From NCBI GenBank assembly GCA_002354735.1, contig DEMD01000007.1, positions 274,161 to 338,160 on the forward strand: a stretch of 64,000 nucleotides of DNA. Reading direction: 5' to 3'. Position numbers and translations under genes: made by a program. The stretch comes from Gammaproteobacteria bacterium UBA2679. Its GTDB lineage: Bacteria > Pseudomonadota > Gammaproteobacteria > Pseudomonadales > Oleiphilaceae. Positions 56,496 to 64,000 of the stretch are shown one piece after another. The notes beneath the pieces are model-generated. The model was given only the letters and a program-made list of their open reading frames with translations. It did not search any database and was not told the DNA's origin. Numbering within the stretch: position 1 is the first letter of the stretch; the number at the start of each line of letters is the position of its first letter.

Positions 56496-56526
56496 GTCCA
56501 GGATGGACATAATCGCTCAAGGAGGA
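56496..56526 (+). promoter_or_regulatory. Leader hairpin 3 of flp and CsrA-consensus ribosome-binding site
   Basis: GTCC-AGGAT-GGAC (56496-56508) again shows AGGAT in a loop. It is followed by TCAAGGAGGA at 56517-56526, which fits the published CsrA/RsmE RNA consensus (A/U)CANGGANG(U/A) at every position and is also the ribosome-binding site of flp. Confidence 0.6.
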
Positions 56527-56529
56527 CGC

Positions 56530-56829
56530 ATGCGCGCGTTCAGTTTCACTTCATTCGTTTCTCGAAAAAAGTCACTCGGTCAGGGCATGACGGAGTACAT
56601 CATCATCGTTGCACTTATCGCTGTGTCCGCCATCGGCGTCTATGGCATGTTCGGCTCTGCGGTTCGAAATCAGGTTGCTGGTATGGCAGCTGAGATTGGC
56701 GGTCAGTCAGGCAACCCTGCGACTGGTCGGGCCAATCAGGCAGGCAAGGATGCTCTCACAATCTCTTCCGACAACGATCGAGCCAACCTGTCGAACTACG
56801 ACAAGGGTGCGACCTCAGCCATCAAGTAG
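56530..56829 (+). CDS. flp: Flp-type type IVb major pilin
   Basis: A 99-residue prepilin. After a basic leader (MRAFSFTSFVSRKKSLG) the prepilin-peptidase site is G followed by QGMTEYIII: Glu at +5 and Tyr at +6 are the Flp hallmark. A hydrophobic helix (IIIVALIAVSAIGVYGMFG) and a polar C-terminal domain rich in Ser, Asn and Asp follow, longer than in the smallest Flp pilins. The start has GGAGG nearby. It is the first gene of a Tad-like operon, and its structured leader suggests post-transcriptional control. Confidence 0.88.
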   Translation: MRAFSFTSFVSRKKSLGQGMTEYIIIVALIAVSAIGVYGMFGSAVRNQVAGMAAEIGGQSGNPATGRANQAGKDALTISSDNDRANLSNYDKGATSAIK

Positions 56830-56898
56830 GTTTTAGCCCGATCCTCACGTAAGGTTTTCAGCCAGGTAGTCGAGCTAGCTTAATTAAGGAATTCGAAG

Positions 56899-58449
56899 AT
56901 GCGACGTTTGAAAAGGATTTCAGACAGCAGTACGCAGCAAGGGAATGTGCTCGTTTTCTCGACACTATTCATGGCAGCCGTCTGCCTGGCTTTTTTACAG
57001 ATCTACGATACCGGCAAGATCAGTCTCGAAAAGACGAGACTACAGAATATTGCTGACTCAGCAGCCTATAGTGCGGCTGTGTTGCAGGCTCGTGAGCTCA
57101 ATTTTCACAGCTACATGAACCGGGCGATGGTGGTTAACCAAGCGGCCATCGGGCAGATGGTGGCTATCAGCTCGTACATGCAAGTCGCTCAGCAGAGCCA
57201 AAGAAATGCAAATCTCGTGCTTGATAAGCTTCCGGTGATCGGGCCCTTTTTCAAGGCTGCCGAAATCGGGCTTGGCACCATCAATATGGGCACTCAGATA
57301 GCGGCGTCTTCGACGACCTTTCTGCTCGACACCCTTATCGGGCTATTCAGCAAGGCATCTTTAGCCTGGCATGCATCGACCACTGTCCAGCTGGCCGAAT
57401 CGATTCCTGCTTTGGTAAAGGACAACGATCCCGCTGCAGAAATCAATGTAGCCAGTGCTTTCTATATGGCAAAAGATCTGGTCGCCTTCAATAATTTCAC
57501 ACGCCGCTGGGACGTCGAAGATACGGAAATCGGATCAGCATCACCCAAGGATCGAGCTGAAGCGAAAAAACAGTTCGACAGCTTCAGGAATCTGGTCCTC
57601 GCCAGCCGCGATGAATTCGTCAAGAAGCGATCGAACACCTTTTTTAACGCGCCTCTCATCGAGATGGTTCAGCGTGGTGGTACTGAGTTTGGCAAAGTGC
57701 CGGGCAAGACGAACCCTTACTACAGCTGGTCTGCAGTCGATACCTTGAGCGTTCATACGCGAGACCTGGACGACATCTTCGACGATGATTGGAGTGAAGC
57801 GCTGCCAGTCGCCTGGGGCAGACAGGCGACCCATCATGAGACGGCATTCAAGTGGAGTTCGGTTAGTTCAAATGGATGGAACAAGGCTGCCAGAACCAAC
57901 GCCTATGCCTGGGAAGCGAATCGGGTACGCGATGCAGCGGGAGAAAATTTCCTCGAAGGGAAGCGCAACACACCAGAACACATCGCGCACTACAAAGTAG
58001 GCGAAGGCCGTAACAATGGCTTTGGCATGCCCGCTCCCGGCGTAACCAATGGCGCAAACGTCGAGGGTCTGAGGAACTTCTATCAACTTCGCAAACCTAC
58101 AGAGGAAGAGTCCCAGACCGGCATCAGCGGGAGCCCTGTTTTCAGAGTACTCATTCAGAAACCGCTGATTGCGATCAGTGACAGCAGTCGAAACGATACG
58201 CTCGTACGTCAAGACGGGAAGCTCGCCCTGCGCACGGCCGACGCCAGAACTGCTGCACTGGGAAATATGCACGCAACCGCTGCCGCGAGAGCAGTTTATG
58301 AACGCTCGGGGGATCTTTGGCGAAGAGCGGACAATCGCTACGAACTCGCAAATTTGTACAACCCCTTCTGGTATCCACGTCTGGCGGAGTTCGACGGCAA
58401 GACTGCCTTGGCGGCTGGAATCATGGCACTTGATTCGGTGGAAGAATAA
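56899..58449 (+). CDS. TadG-like Flp pilus assembly protein
   Basis: A 516-residue protein. An N-terminal pilin-like helix (QQGNVLVFSTLFMAAVCLAFLQIYDTG) is followed by the conserved LEKTRLQNIADSAAYSAAVLQARELNFHSYMNRAMV that marks TadE/TadG-like proteins with large extracytoplasmic domains. A second hydrophobic part near residues 115-160 and a long domain of unknown fold follow. AAGGA precedes the ATG. Its stop overlaps the TadE-like start by one base (TAATG), so it is in the same operon. Confidence 0.82.
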   Translation: MRRLKRISDSSTQQGNVLVFSTLFMAAVCLAFLQIYDTGKISLEKTRLQNIADSAAYSAAVLQARELNFHSYMNRAMVVNQAAIGQMVAISSYMQVAQQSQRNANLVLDKLPVIGPFFKAAEIGLGTINMGTQIAASSTTFLLDTLIGLFSKASLAWHASTTVQLAESIPALVKDNDPAAEINVASAFYMAKDLVAFNNFTRRWDVEDTEIGSASPKDRAEAKKQFDSFRNLVLASRDEFVKKRSNTFFNAPLIEMVQRGGTEFGKVPGKTNPYYSWSAVDTLSVHTRDLDDIFDDDWSEALPVAWGRQATHHETAFKWSSVSSNGWNKAARTNAYAWEANRVRDAAGENFLEGKRNTPEHIAHYKVGEGRNNGFGMPAPGVTNGANVEGLRNFYQLRKPTEEESQTGISGSPVFRVLIQKPLIAISDSSRNDTLVRQDGKLALRTADARTAALGNMHATAAARAVYERSGDLWRRADNRYELANLYNPFWYPRLAEFDGKTALAAGIMALDSVEE

Positions 58450-59348
58450 TGAAGATCTTTTTGAAACCATCAGCTCCGGGTCAGGCACTAACCGAGATAC
58501 TCATCGTTAGTAGTCTGGTATTTGTACCCATGATGTTCGCACTGCCCTTACTCGCGAAATATCTCGATAGCCGCCATAAGGTCGAGCAGGCCGCACGGCA
58601 CGCGGTCTGGGAGCGTACCGTGTGGAGCGAGACGAACTCAGCCTATGCGCAGAACACTGCCGTTCGCTCAGATTTACAACTGCTCGATCGCACCGATCGA
58701 CTCGTGTTCGCGCATGAGCGGGCACCGGTCGGTGATATCGCGCCTGAGGGTAACAGCTCAGAATCGAAGGGCCCCGGTGAAGAATCCAGAAGCTTCATGC
58801 AATTCATCCCCGCCACACAATTTTCGGCTCAAGCGGGTGTGGCGGAAGCATCGAGCGGGCAGGTGTCGATTTTGCTGCCAGGCGGCGCGCAGGAGGAACG
58901 GCAGCTACAGAGTCTGACACGTGTGGCCGGCTCATTGGGTGGCATAGGCAGCGCAGCGACTGATCTTATTGGAGACATTTTCGAAAGGACCAGTTTCAAA
59001 CTCGACACCAACGGATACGTGAAGTACCAGACGCAGGTGAATCTTCGCCCGCTTCCCTGGTACAAGGGCATGGATTCAGCAGGTCTTCCAGAGGCAGGAC
59101 TGATTTACACAGGCAGCCTTGGCATGTTGACGAACGGGTGGCAAGCCGCCGGCCCAACGGAACAGGGCCGACAGCTTGCGCACCTCAATCCGACTGGCAA
59201 GCTTGGCGACAGTGACTTTGTTCCCAAGCTACTCGAAGTCGCATCCTGGACACCCTGGACGGAGGAGTTCAGGGAGCTGAAGCTCGGTCACTCCAACATT
59301 AACGCACTGCCAGTGAACCTGTTGAAACCTTACGCGGTGACTAAATGA
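58449..59348 (+). CDS. TadE-like pseudopilin
   Basis: A 299-residue protein with a prepilin-type start: a short basic leader, G then QALTEILIVSSLVFVPMMF with Glu at +5. KVEQAARHAVWERTVW follows the helix, as in TadE-like proteins. The rest is a large extracytoplasmic domain. It overlaps the TadG-like gene by one base at the start and the next gene by four bases at the end. It is probably processed by the Flp prepilin peptidase, which is not in the window. Confidence 0.78.
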   Translation: MKIFLKPSAPGQALTEILIVSSLVFVPMMFALPLLAKYLDSRHKVEQAARHAVWERTVWSETNSAYAQNTAVRSDLQLLDRTDRLVFAHERAPVGDIAPEGNSSESKGPGEESRSFMQFIPATQFSAQAGVAEASSGQVSILLPGGAQEERQLQSLTRVAGSLGGIGSAATDLIGDIFERTSFKLDTNGYVKYQTQVNLRPLPWYKGMDSAGLPEAGLIYTGSLGMLTNGWQAAGPTEQGRQLAHLNPTGKLGDSDFVPKLLEVASWTPWTEEFRELKLGHSNINALPVNLLKPYAVTK

Positions 59349-60094
59349 AGAAAAGTCTCAAAATCCAGTGGCTATGTCTCATGGGATGGTTGATTGGAAG
59401 CGGATCAGCACTGGCTGACGATATGTGGCCAGAGATCGAATTCCCGCCTGAGGCAAAGGTTGAATTGATTGCCGAGGAAAGCTGGGTGACAGGTATGTTG
59501 CCGATGCGGATCTATCAGGTAACTGGCAGTAGAAAGGACAAGAGGATTTTCGAGTGGTTCGCAGCCGAGTGGCTGAAAACTGGAAGCCACTGCTTGTCGG
59601 ATTCAGAACCGTTAAAGACCTTGAACGCTCTCGAGGCTGACTCAGCAAAGAAGGCAAATGTTCTGAGCTGCGTCATCGATGATCATATCGTGGTTGGTCA
59701 GTTTTCAAGCGGCTTGCAAGAGTCGGCCTTGATCTCGATAAGTGCGCCTGCTCGTGCAGTGCAACGCCCTGCTTCGCCCACGGTGAAAGCCCTGCAGTCT
59801 TACACCGGCGGAAAGATAATGAGCTATGAATACAGCAACTTCGGCATCAAGCAGGCGACTACGTTGGCGATCGAGACCCGCGGCCAGCCGGACTTCGTGG
59901 TAGAGAGTCTCTCAGGCGCCTTGCTCAGGAACGATTGGCGAGTGGAACGCCTAGGAGGTTTACCAGGTTCTGGACACATGGGGAGGGAGCTGGTGGCTGT
60001 GCTGAGGCACGAGCGGATACTGGTATCGGTTCAGGCAATTGATAACACACGGAGTGGTGTCGTTGTAGTCATTGAAACGGAGGGCGGACAATGA
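59345..60094 (+). CDS. Exported protein of unknown function in the Tad-like operon
   Basis: A 249-residue protein with a signal peptide (MKKSLKIQWLCLMGWLIGSGSALA) and a mature domain with two cysteines (GSHCLSD and VLSCVIDD) that could form a disulfide. No known family was recognised. It begins in an ATGA overlap with the TadE-like gene and ends in an ATGA overlap with the next small gene, so it is certainly part of the same transcript. It may be a periplasmic assembly factor for this pilus type. Confidence 0.7.
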   Translation: MKKSLKIQWLCLMGWLIGSGSALADDMWPEIEFPPEAKVELIAEESWVTGMLPMRIYQVTGSRKDKRIFEWFAAEWLKTGSHCLSDSEPLKTLNALEADSAKKANVLSCVIDDHIVVGQFSSGLQESALISISAPARAVQRPASPTVKALQSYTGGKIMSYEYSNFGIKQATTLAIETRGQPDFVVESLSGALLRNDWRVERLGGLPGSGHMGRELVAVLRHERILVSVQAIDNTRSGVVVVIETEGGQ

Positions 60095-60306
60095 CGAGCT
60101 CCCTGATTTTTCGTCAGCTACGCGGTTCTATTGGTGTCGAGTACCTGGTCTGCCTCCTCATGCTGGTAGCCATCCTGTTCACGCCACTTGGTGATAACGG
60201 ACTCCCTTCACCAGGCGGCAAAACGGTCGGGGAACGGCTCGTGGAGAGCATCAGAGCGAATCACAATGCCTGGGTGTATGCGATGTCGATGCCCGATGCG
60301 CAATAG
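60091..60306 (+). CDS. Small pilin-like protein
   Basis: A 71-residue protein. The N-terminal RQLRGSIGVEYLVCLLMLVAILFTP looks like a type IVb prepilin cleavage site followed by Glu+5, Tyr+6 and a hydrophobic helix, split here as G then SIGVEYL. The short remaining domain (GERLVESIRANHNAWVYAMSM) is unlike the Flp pilin. It is a candidate minor pilin. It overlaps the previous gene by four bases and is 53 bases from rcpC. Confidence 0.68.
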   Translation: MTSSLIFRQLRGSIGVEYLVCLLMLVAILFTPLGDNGLPSPGGKTVGERLVESIRANHNAWVYAMSMPDAQ

Positions 60307-60334
60307 CCGTTAATTGATTCGGCGTTAAACAATC

Positions 60335-60359
60335 GAAATTTCACATGGAGGTGAATTTC
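60335..60359 (+). promoter_or_regulatory. rcpC ribosome-binding site inside a CsrA/RsmA-consensus hairpin
   Basis: GAAATTTCAC and GTGAATTTC pair with one bulged base around the hexaloop ATGGAG, immediately before the ATG of rcpC. The segment ACATGGAGGT at 60343-60352 fits (A/U)CANGGANG(U/A) at all positions and contains the ribosome-binding GGAGG. This architecture is typical of CsrA/RsmA repression sites. Confidence 0.68.
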
Positions 60360-61181
60360 ATGAAAGGTGTTCTGAAATCATGGGTGATGATTATCGTCGC
60401 CCTCATCGTCGGTGGTCTGGCGGTCTATCTTTCAGCCAGCTATCTGGATGCCAAAGAAGAGTCGCTCACTGCCCGCCTGAAAGCGCAGTTCGCAACAACG
60501 GTCGAAATCCTGGTAGCGTCACAGGATATCGAGGCCGGTGCTTTCGCATCCGCTGGTAATCTGGCAGTGGCTTCCGCAGATCCAGAGTTTCTGCCGGCCG
60601 ACATACTCACACCGGCCGAATTCGAGTCAGTTAAAGCGCTGGAGATCATGCAGGCGATTCCCGCCGGCAAACCCTTGCTCAGAAGCTATCTCGGCAGCGA
60701 AATTGCCTACACGTTTTCCGAGCTTATTCCGGTCGGTTTCCGACCCGTGACTATCAGAGTCGATGAGAACTCGTCGAACGAGCGGATGATAGAAGTTGGT
60801 GATCGGGTAGATCTTCTCAAAGCCCCATCAGAGTCTGAAGGCACTCAGCTGCGACTTGTTGCGGAAAACATCGAAGTTGTTGCAACCGGCGCAATGCGCA
60901 GCGCCTCGAAGGACGCCTCGAAAGGTCAGGTGGCAGGAACAGATGATCGACAACACTACTCTACGATCACAGTTCTCCTCGAAGTAGCGAAAGCTTCAGA
61001 AATCATGTTCGCGCAAAAGGACGAAAGTCTCATCACCTTACTGCGAAACAGAGGGGACAATAGCTCACTGGCCAATCAGCTTGGTAGCTATGGTAAGAGC
61101 AGATCGATCACCGTGTATACCAAGAGCGGGACGGCTTCAGGCTCTCTTACCGGAAAGAATGTCTCACTGTCAGCACATTGA
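60360..61181 (+). CDS. rcpC: Flp pilus assembly protein RcpC/CpaB
   Basis: A 273-residue periplasmic protein anchored by an N-terminal helix (SWVMIIVALIVGGLAVYLSA). A SAF domain lies at about residues 45-110 (VEILVASQDIEAGAFASAGNLAV and IPAGKPLLRSYL), followed by the CpaB-type RPVTIRVDENSSNERMIEVGDRVDLL. CpaB/RcpC stabilises the secretin of Tad systems. The ATG at 60360 is preferred to one at 60345, since GGAGG is eight bases before it. The start site is embedded in the hairpin listed just before it. Confidence 0.87.
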   Translation: MKGVLKSWVMIIVALIVGGLAVYLSASYLDAKEESLTARLKAQFATTVEILVASQDIEAGAFASAGNLAVASADPEFLPADILTPAEFESVKALEIMQAIPAGKPLLRSYLGSEIAYTFSELIPVGFRPVTIRVDENSSNERMIEVGDRVDLLKAPSESEGTQLRLVAENIEVVATGAMRSASKDASKGQVAGTDDRQHYSTITVLLEVAKASEIMFAQKDESLITLLRNRGDNSSLANQLGSYGKSRSITVYTKSGTASGSLTGKNVSLSAH

Positions 61182-61225
61182 ACCTAAACCAGCTCTAAGC
61201 ACGAAGCAATTAATCTCGGCAAACC

Positions 61226-61245
61226 CGGCGGAATGGATTCCGCCG
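61226..61245 (+). other. Hairpin with TGGA loop before the secretin gene
   Basis: CGGCGGAA-TGGA-TTCCGCCG is a perfect eight-base stem 33 bases upstream of the rcpA start. No T-run follows. Its GGA-containing loop is similar to the flp leader hairpins. It may tune operon expression or be an additional regulator site. Confidence 0.45.
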
Positions 61246-61277
61246 CACACGATTGACGTCATATTAAAGGATGTACT

Positions 61278-62870
61278 ATGGCGATTTACCTTCACGATAC
61301 GCCTGCAGGTGTTCCTGCGCCGGCGTTTTACCCCAGTTCTGAAAGAAAATCAGTTGCATTTGCACTGATCATCACGCTGTCTACCCTGCTGACGCTTTTG
61401 AGCGTTCCTGCAGCTGCGGCTGATCGGTTTCCCATCCATCGCACCGATGCGGTCAGTTTGCATCTCGGCAAGGTTGAGACGCTTCGAATCAAGGATATCG
61501 AACGCGTTGCGGTGGGGAATGACGACATAGTTTCTACCAGTCTGCTCGAAAATGACGAGCTTCTGATCATCCCGCAGAAGGCTGGAGACACTGAAATCGT
61601 TATCTGGCAAACAGGTAATCGAAAACAGCTGGTGCGCATACAGGTTCGGGCCGAAAATCCTGACAAGCTTGCGCGTCAGGTTCGAGCACGTCTAACGCCT
61701 TTCCCCGCTCTTAAAGTAAGCGTCAGGGAAAGCCTCGTTTTCGTTACCGGGCAGCTGAAGAGCGCCAAGGACCTTGAGCGTATCCAGACGCTGCTCGGCA
61801 AGGAACTGATGCAACAGGTCGTACTGCAGCTGGATGTGGACAGTGTGGCGGTCGTCCGATCTGCGCTCAAGCACATCACGACATTGCACGTCGAGTCTTC
61901 CGACGATGGCATACGGCTGACTGGGTCATACGCACCTGAGTTCAAGAACACGCTCGAGACCGTTCTCCAGCGCTACCCCCAGGTGATCAATCTGGCTCAG
62001 ATCGATCTGGCCAAGATGAAGTCGATGATCCTAATCGACGTGAAAATTCTGGAGCTGCGCAAGCGGAATCTTGAGCAGCTCGGTGTTCGCTGGGACAGCT
62101 CTATTGCCGGTCCTTCTGCTGCAATTGCTGCCACTGGTACCGTGAATCCGTTTTTCAGATCTGCAGTGGACTCCAATGGTGCCGCCCAGATCGCCGCCGC
62201 AATCCCGGTCGATGACACGAACTTCCATAGTTCAGTAGGACTGCTGACCAATGTGGGCTCAAGAATAGACCTGATGGAAGAAGCTGGCGAAGCCAGAATG
62301 CTGGCCAGACCCATGCTCAGTGCAAGAGACGGTGCCGTGGCAACGTTCCACTCTGGCGGTGAACTCCCCTACCCGATCGTTGACCCAGACACCGGCAAAA
62401 TCGCTGTAAGCTTTCGAAGTTACGGCGTGAAACTCAACGTGCTGCCGCAGCTGAGCTACGAAGGCAAGATCATGGTTGAGGTCAATGCCGAAGTTAGTTC
62501 CATAGATAGCTCGATAAACATCAACGGCGTGCCGGGCCTAATCTCCAAGTCGGTTTCATCCACCATCAATGCAATGGACGGCGAGACAATCGTGATGTCC
62601 GGGCTTCTGGCAAACACAGAGGCCGAGAGCATCAGTAAAGTACCGCTCCTGGGCGACCTGCCATTGATAGGCGCGCTATTCAGAACGACCAACACTGAGA
62701 ACGAAGGCCGTGAGCTGGCGATATTCCTTACGCCAAGAATCAAATTTCTCGACTACAGCGGTGAAGGCGCCTCTTCGGAGACACAGATTACCGAGCTCGA
62801 GAAGTTGGGTGAGCGAGTGAGTGAAAAGACCGCCGATATGGACTGGGTTTCCAGAAGGATTCAGGACTGA
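61278..62870 (+). CDS. rcpA: Tad pilus secretin RcpA/CpaC
   Basis: A 530-residue outer-membrane secretin. A signal peptide ends near AAAAD (residues 25-49). Then come a BON-like/N-terminal domain (VSLHLGKVETLRIKDIERVAVG, IIPQKAGDTEIVIWQ), a periplasmic region (ILIDVKILELRKRNLEQLGV) and the secretin core (EAGEARMLARPMLSARDG, SGGELPYPIVDPDTG, LNVLPQLSYEGKIMVEVNAEVSSID). A C-terminal VPLLGDLPLIGALFRTT motif marks the secretin family. AAAGGA lies ten bases before the ATG. Its stop overlaps the next start by one base. Confidence 0.93.
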   Translation: MAIYLHDTPAGVPAPAFYPSSERKSVAFALIITLSTLLTLLSVPAAAADRFPIHRTDAVSLHLGKVETLRIKDIERVAVGNDDIVSTSLLENDELLIIPQKAGDTEIVIWQTGNRKQLVRIQVRAENPDKLARQVRARLTPFPALKVSVRESLVFVTGQLKSAKDLERIQTLLGKELMQQVVLQLDVDSVAVVRSALKHITTLHVESSDDGIRLTGSYAPEFKNTLETVLQRYPQVINLAQIDLAKMKSMILIDVKILELRKRNLEQLGVRWDSSIAGPSAAIAATGTVNPFFRSAVDSNGAAQIAAAIPVDDTNFHSSVGLLTNVGSRIDLMEEAGEARMLARPMLSARDGAVATFHSGGELPYPIVDPDTGKIAVSFRSYGVKLNVLPQLSYEGKIMVEVNAEVSSIDSSININGVPGLISKSVSSTINAMDGETIVMSGLLANTEAESISKVPLLGDLPLIGALFRTTNTENEGRELAIFLTPRIKFLDYSGEGASSETQITELEKLGERVSEKTADMDWVSRRIQD

Positions 62871-64000
62871 TGATTACCATTGTTGTGCGTGACCGCAACG
62901 GCGGATTCATTGAAAGAAGCAGTTGTTCGTCCATGCGATGCAGCGTCGGCAAGAGCACATCCAACTCGCTCGTGCTGAAAGGCTGGTCGGTACAGAAGGA
63001 ACACTGTGTGATCGAAGTCGTCGGCACAGGCGCTCAGGTTGCGCCGGTTAATCAGTCGGTAGTTCGATTGAATGGACGGCGTATCGACGCTGTGCAGCCT
63101 GTGAATCGCGAAGACGTCATTCAGATTGCCCAGCATTGTCTCTCCGTCGATTGGCTTGTCGAGACTGACGCTACTTGCGCCGCCACTGAGGGCGATACAG
63201 CCAGTGCCGACTACTTGCACACTGCCGAAACGACGAGCCCGGTTATGTCAGCACTGCCGTTGAATTCGGCGCCAGAGCTTGCCGAGAACAGCAATACAGC
63301 AGAGATGCGTCGTCTTCAGATTCAGGTCCACCACGACCTGATCCGATATCTGGAGCGCCGAAGAATCGACGTCAATACGCTGCCCGAAGAAGACCTGTGG
63401 CGGCAAGCGCCGGAGTGGATCGCAGAAGTCATCAATAAGATGGATGCGCTACCAACCTCGATCGATCGACACGCTCTGGAAAAGAGAGTGCTTGATGAAG
63501 CGCTCGGGCTTGGCCCGCTAGAGATCCTGCTGAAAGACAGTGCGGTCACGGAAATCATGGTGAATGCACACGATCAGATCTTTTTTGAAAAGTCCGGTCG
63601 ACTTCATCGGTCGACAGTCGAGTTCTCTGACAAGCAGGCAGTTATCTCGGCTATCGAGCGCATCGTTGCGCCTCTGGGGCGCAGGATCGATGAGTCCTCG
63701 CCGATGGTCGACGCCAGGCTGAAGGATGGCTCACGGGTAAATGCTGTTATACCACCCCTAGCCCTCAAAGGTCCGTGCATCACGATCAGGAAGTTCCCGG
63801 AACACAATCTGACGGCAGCGCAGCTTTGTGAGTTTGGCAGTATGAATCAGGCCATGGCTGATTTCCTGAATCTGATTGTCAGAGAAAAACAGAATGTGGT
63901 GATATCTGGCGGCACCGGCTCTGGAAAAACCACGCTGCTCAATGTGCTGTCAGCAGCGATTCCGTCCAGAGAAAGAATCGTGACAGTAGAGGATGCGGCG
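62870..64000 (+). CDS. tadA: TadA/CpaF pilus ATPase with N-terminal FHA-like domain, truncated by window edge
   Basis: The first 377 codons are open to the window end. Residues 1-100 look like a divergent FHA domain: MRCSVGKSTSNSLVLKGWSV, KEHCVIEVVG and VVRLNGRRI. A low-complexity linker leads to the TadA/CpaF core: LDEALGLGPLEILLKDSAVT, EIMVNAHDQIFFEKSGRLHR, ARLKDGSRVNAVIPPLALKG and Walker A ISGGTGSGKTTLLNVLSAA. The ATG overlaps the secretin stop (TGATG). FHA domains bind phosphothreonine peptides, so the ATPase may be phosphorylation-sensitive. No tadZ is seen between rcpA and this gene. Confidence 0.88.
   Translation, partial: MITIVVRDRNGGFIERSSCSSMRCSVGKSTSNSLVLKGWSVQKEHCVIEVVGTGAQVAPVNQSVVRLNGRRIDAVQPVNREDVIQIAQHCLSVDWLVETDATCAATEGDTASADYLHTAETTSPVMSALPLNSAPELAENSNTAEMRRLQIQVHHDLIRYLERRRIDVNTLPEEDLWRQAPEWIAEVINKMDALPTSIDRHALEKRVLDEALGLGPLEILLKDSAVTEIMVNAHDQIFFEKSGRLHRSTVEFSDKQAVISAIERIVAPLGRRIDESSPMVDARLKDGSRVNAVIPPLALKGPCITIRKFPEHNLTAAQLCEFGSMNQAMADFLNLIVREKQNVVISGGTGSGKTTLLNVLSAAIPSRERIVTVEDAA

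Noticed and set aside
56328..56529. A stand-alone RsmY/RsmZ-like small RNA gene
   Set aside because: There are several GGA hairpins, but no rho-independent terminator between the last hairpin and flp, so a 5' leader of flp explains the region better.

Overview
The window is a gene-dense stretch of a gammaproteobacterial chromosome. Conserved blocks match gene orders known from Pseudomonas and its relatives: miaB-phoH-ybeY-corC-lnt-leuS-lptE-holA, and comF next to bioBFHCD with a pair of large acyl-CoA dehydrogenases beyond it. The moderate GC content and some accessory genes (ArsJ arsenic cluster, a Tad-like pilus locus, a pectate lyase) suggest a Pseudomonadales member close to but probably not inside classical Pseudomonas, for example a Halopseudomonas-like marine or soil organism. 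That placement is inference. No tRNA, rRNA, CRISPR array, insertion sequence or prophage was seen, and no gap longer than about 300 bases lacks a gene.

Layout. 1-1.8 kb: end of gatB and thiol peroxidase tpx. 1.8-6.0 kb: a lipoprotein hydrolase, a DUF4105 protein and a DUF3015 protein on the minus strand, then a HupE/UreJ metal permease. 6.0-11.9 kb: rimO (minus), then recQ, a thioesterase, proline iminopeptidase and a flippase-like membrane protein (plus). 11.8-15.8 kb: a minus-strand arsenic operon, arsR-gapdh-arsJ-MFS, with a long inverted repeat upstream of arsR. 15.9-18.9 kb: hemerythrin, RDD protein, secreted ricin-lectin/pectate lyase and PAP2 phosphatase. 18.9-28.6 kb: signalling genes (GAF-PAS-GGDEF-EAL, a 1532-residue CheB-CheR-PAS-histidine kinase-receiver hybrid, a PilZ protein) with two envelope proteins. 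28.7-31.3 kb: cysD and cysN, the latter carrying a decayed APS kinase domain. 31.3-41.9 kb: DUF1820, then the housekeeping block miaB to holA. 42.0-43.4 kb: an endonuclease I-like protein lacking catalytic residues, and a flavin-binding protein. 43.5-47.2 kb: two acyl-CoA dehydrogenases with tandem PsrA-like boxes upstream. 47.4-48.6 kb: a putative metalloprotease paired with a miniature flagellar-rod-like protein. 48.8-53.5 kb: bioBFHCD. 53.6-56.3 kb: comF, a saccharopine dehydrogenase-like protein and an unknown membrane protein. 56.5-64 kb: a Tad-like pilus locus (Flp pilin, TadG-like, TadE-like, unknown secreted protein, 71-residue pilin-like protein, RcpC/CpaB, secretin RcpA/CpaC, and the start of an FHA-fused TadA/CpaF ATPase) that continues past the right edge.

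The most interesting signals are in the Tad-like locus. The flp leader contains three hairpins, each presenting AGGA in a five-base loop, followed by a ribosome-binding site that matches the CsrA/RsmA consensus. The rcpC ribosome-binding site is itself the loop of a hairpin matching the same consensus. This suggests translational control of the pilus by an RsmA-type regulator, in a region also rich in cyclic-di-GMP genes. Other notable points are the arsR-gapdh-arsJ cluster with a second MFS transporter and no visible arsC/arsB/acr3, the degenerate EndA-like and CysC-like domains, and the metalloprotease/mini-rod pair.
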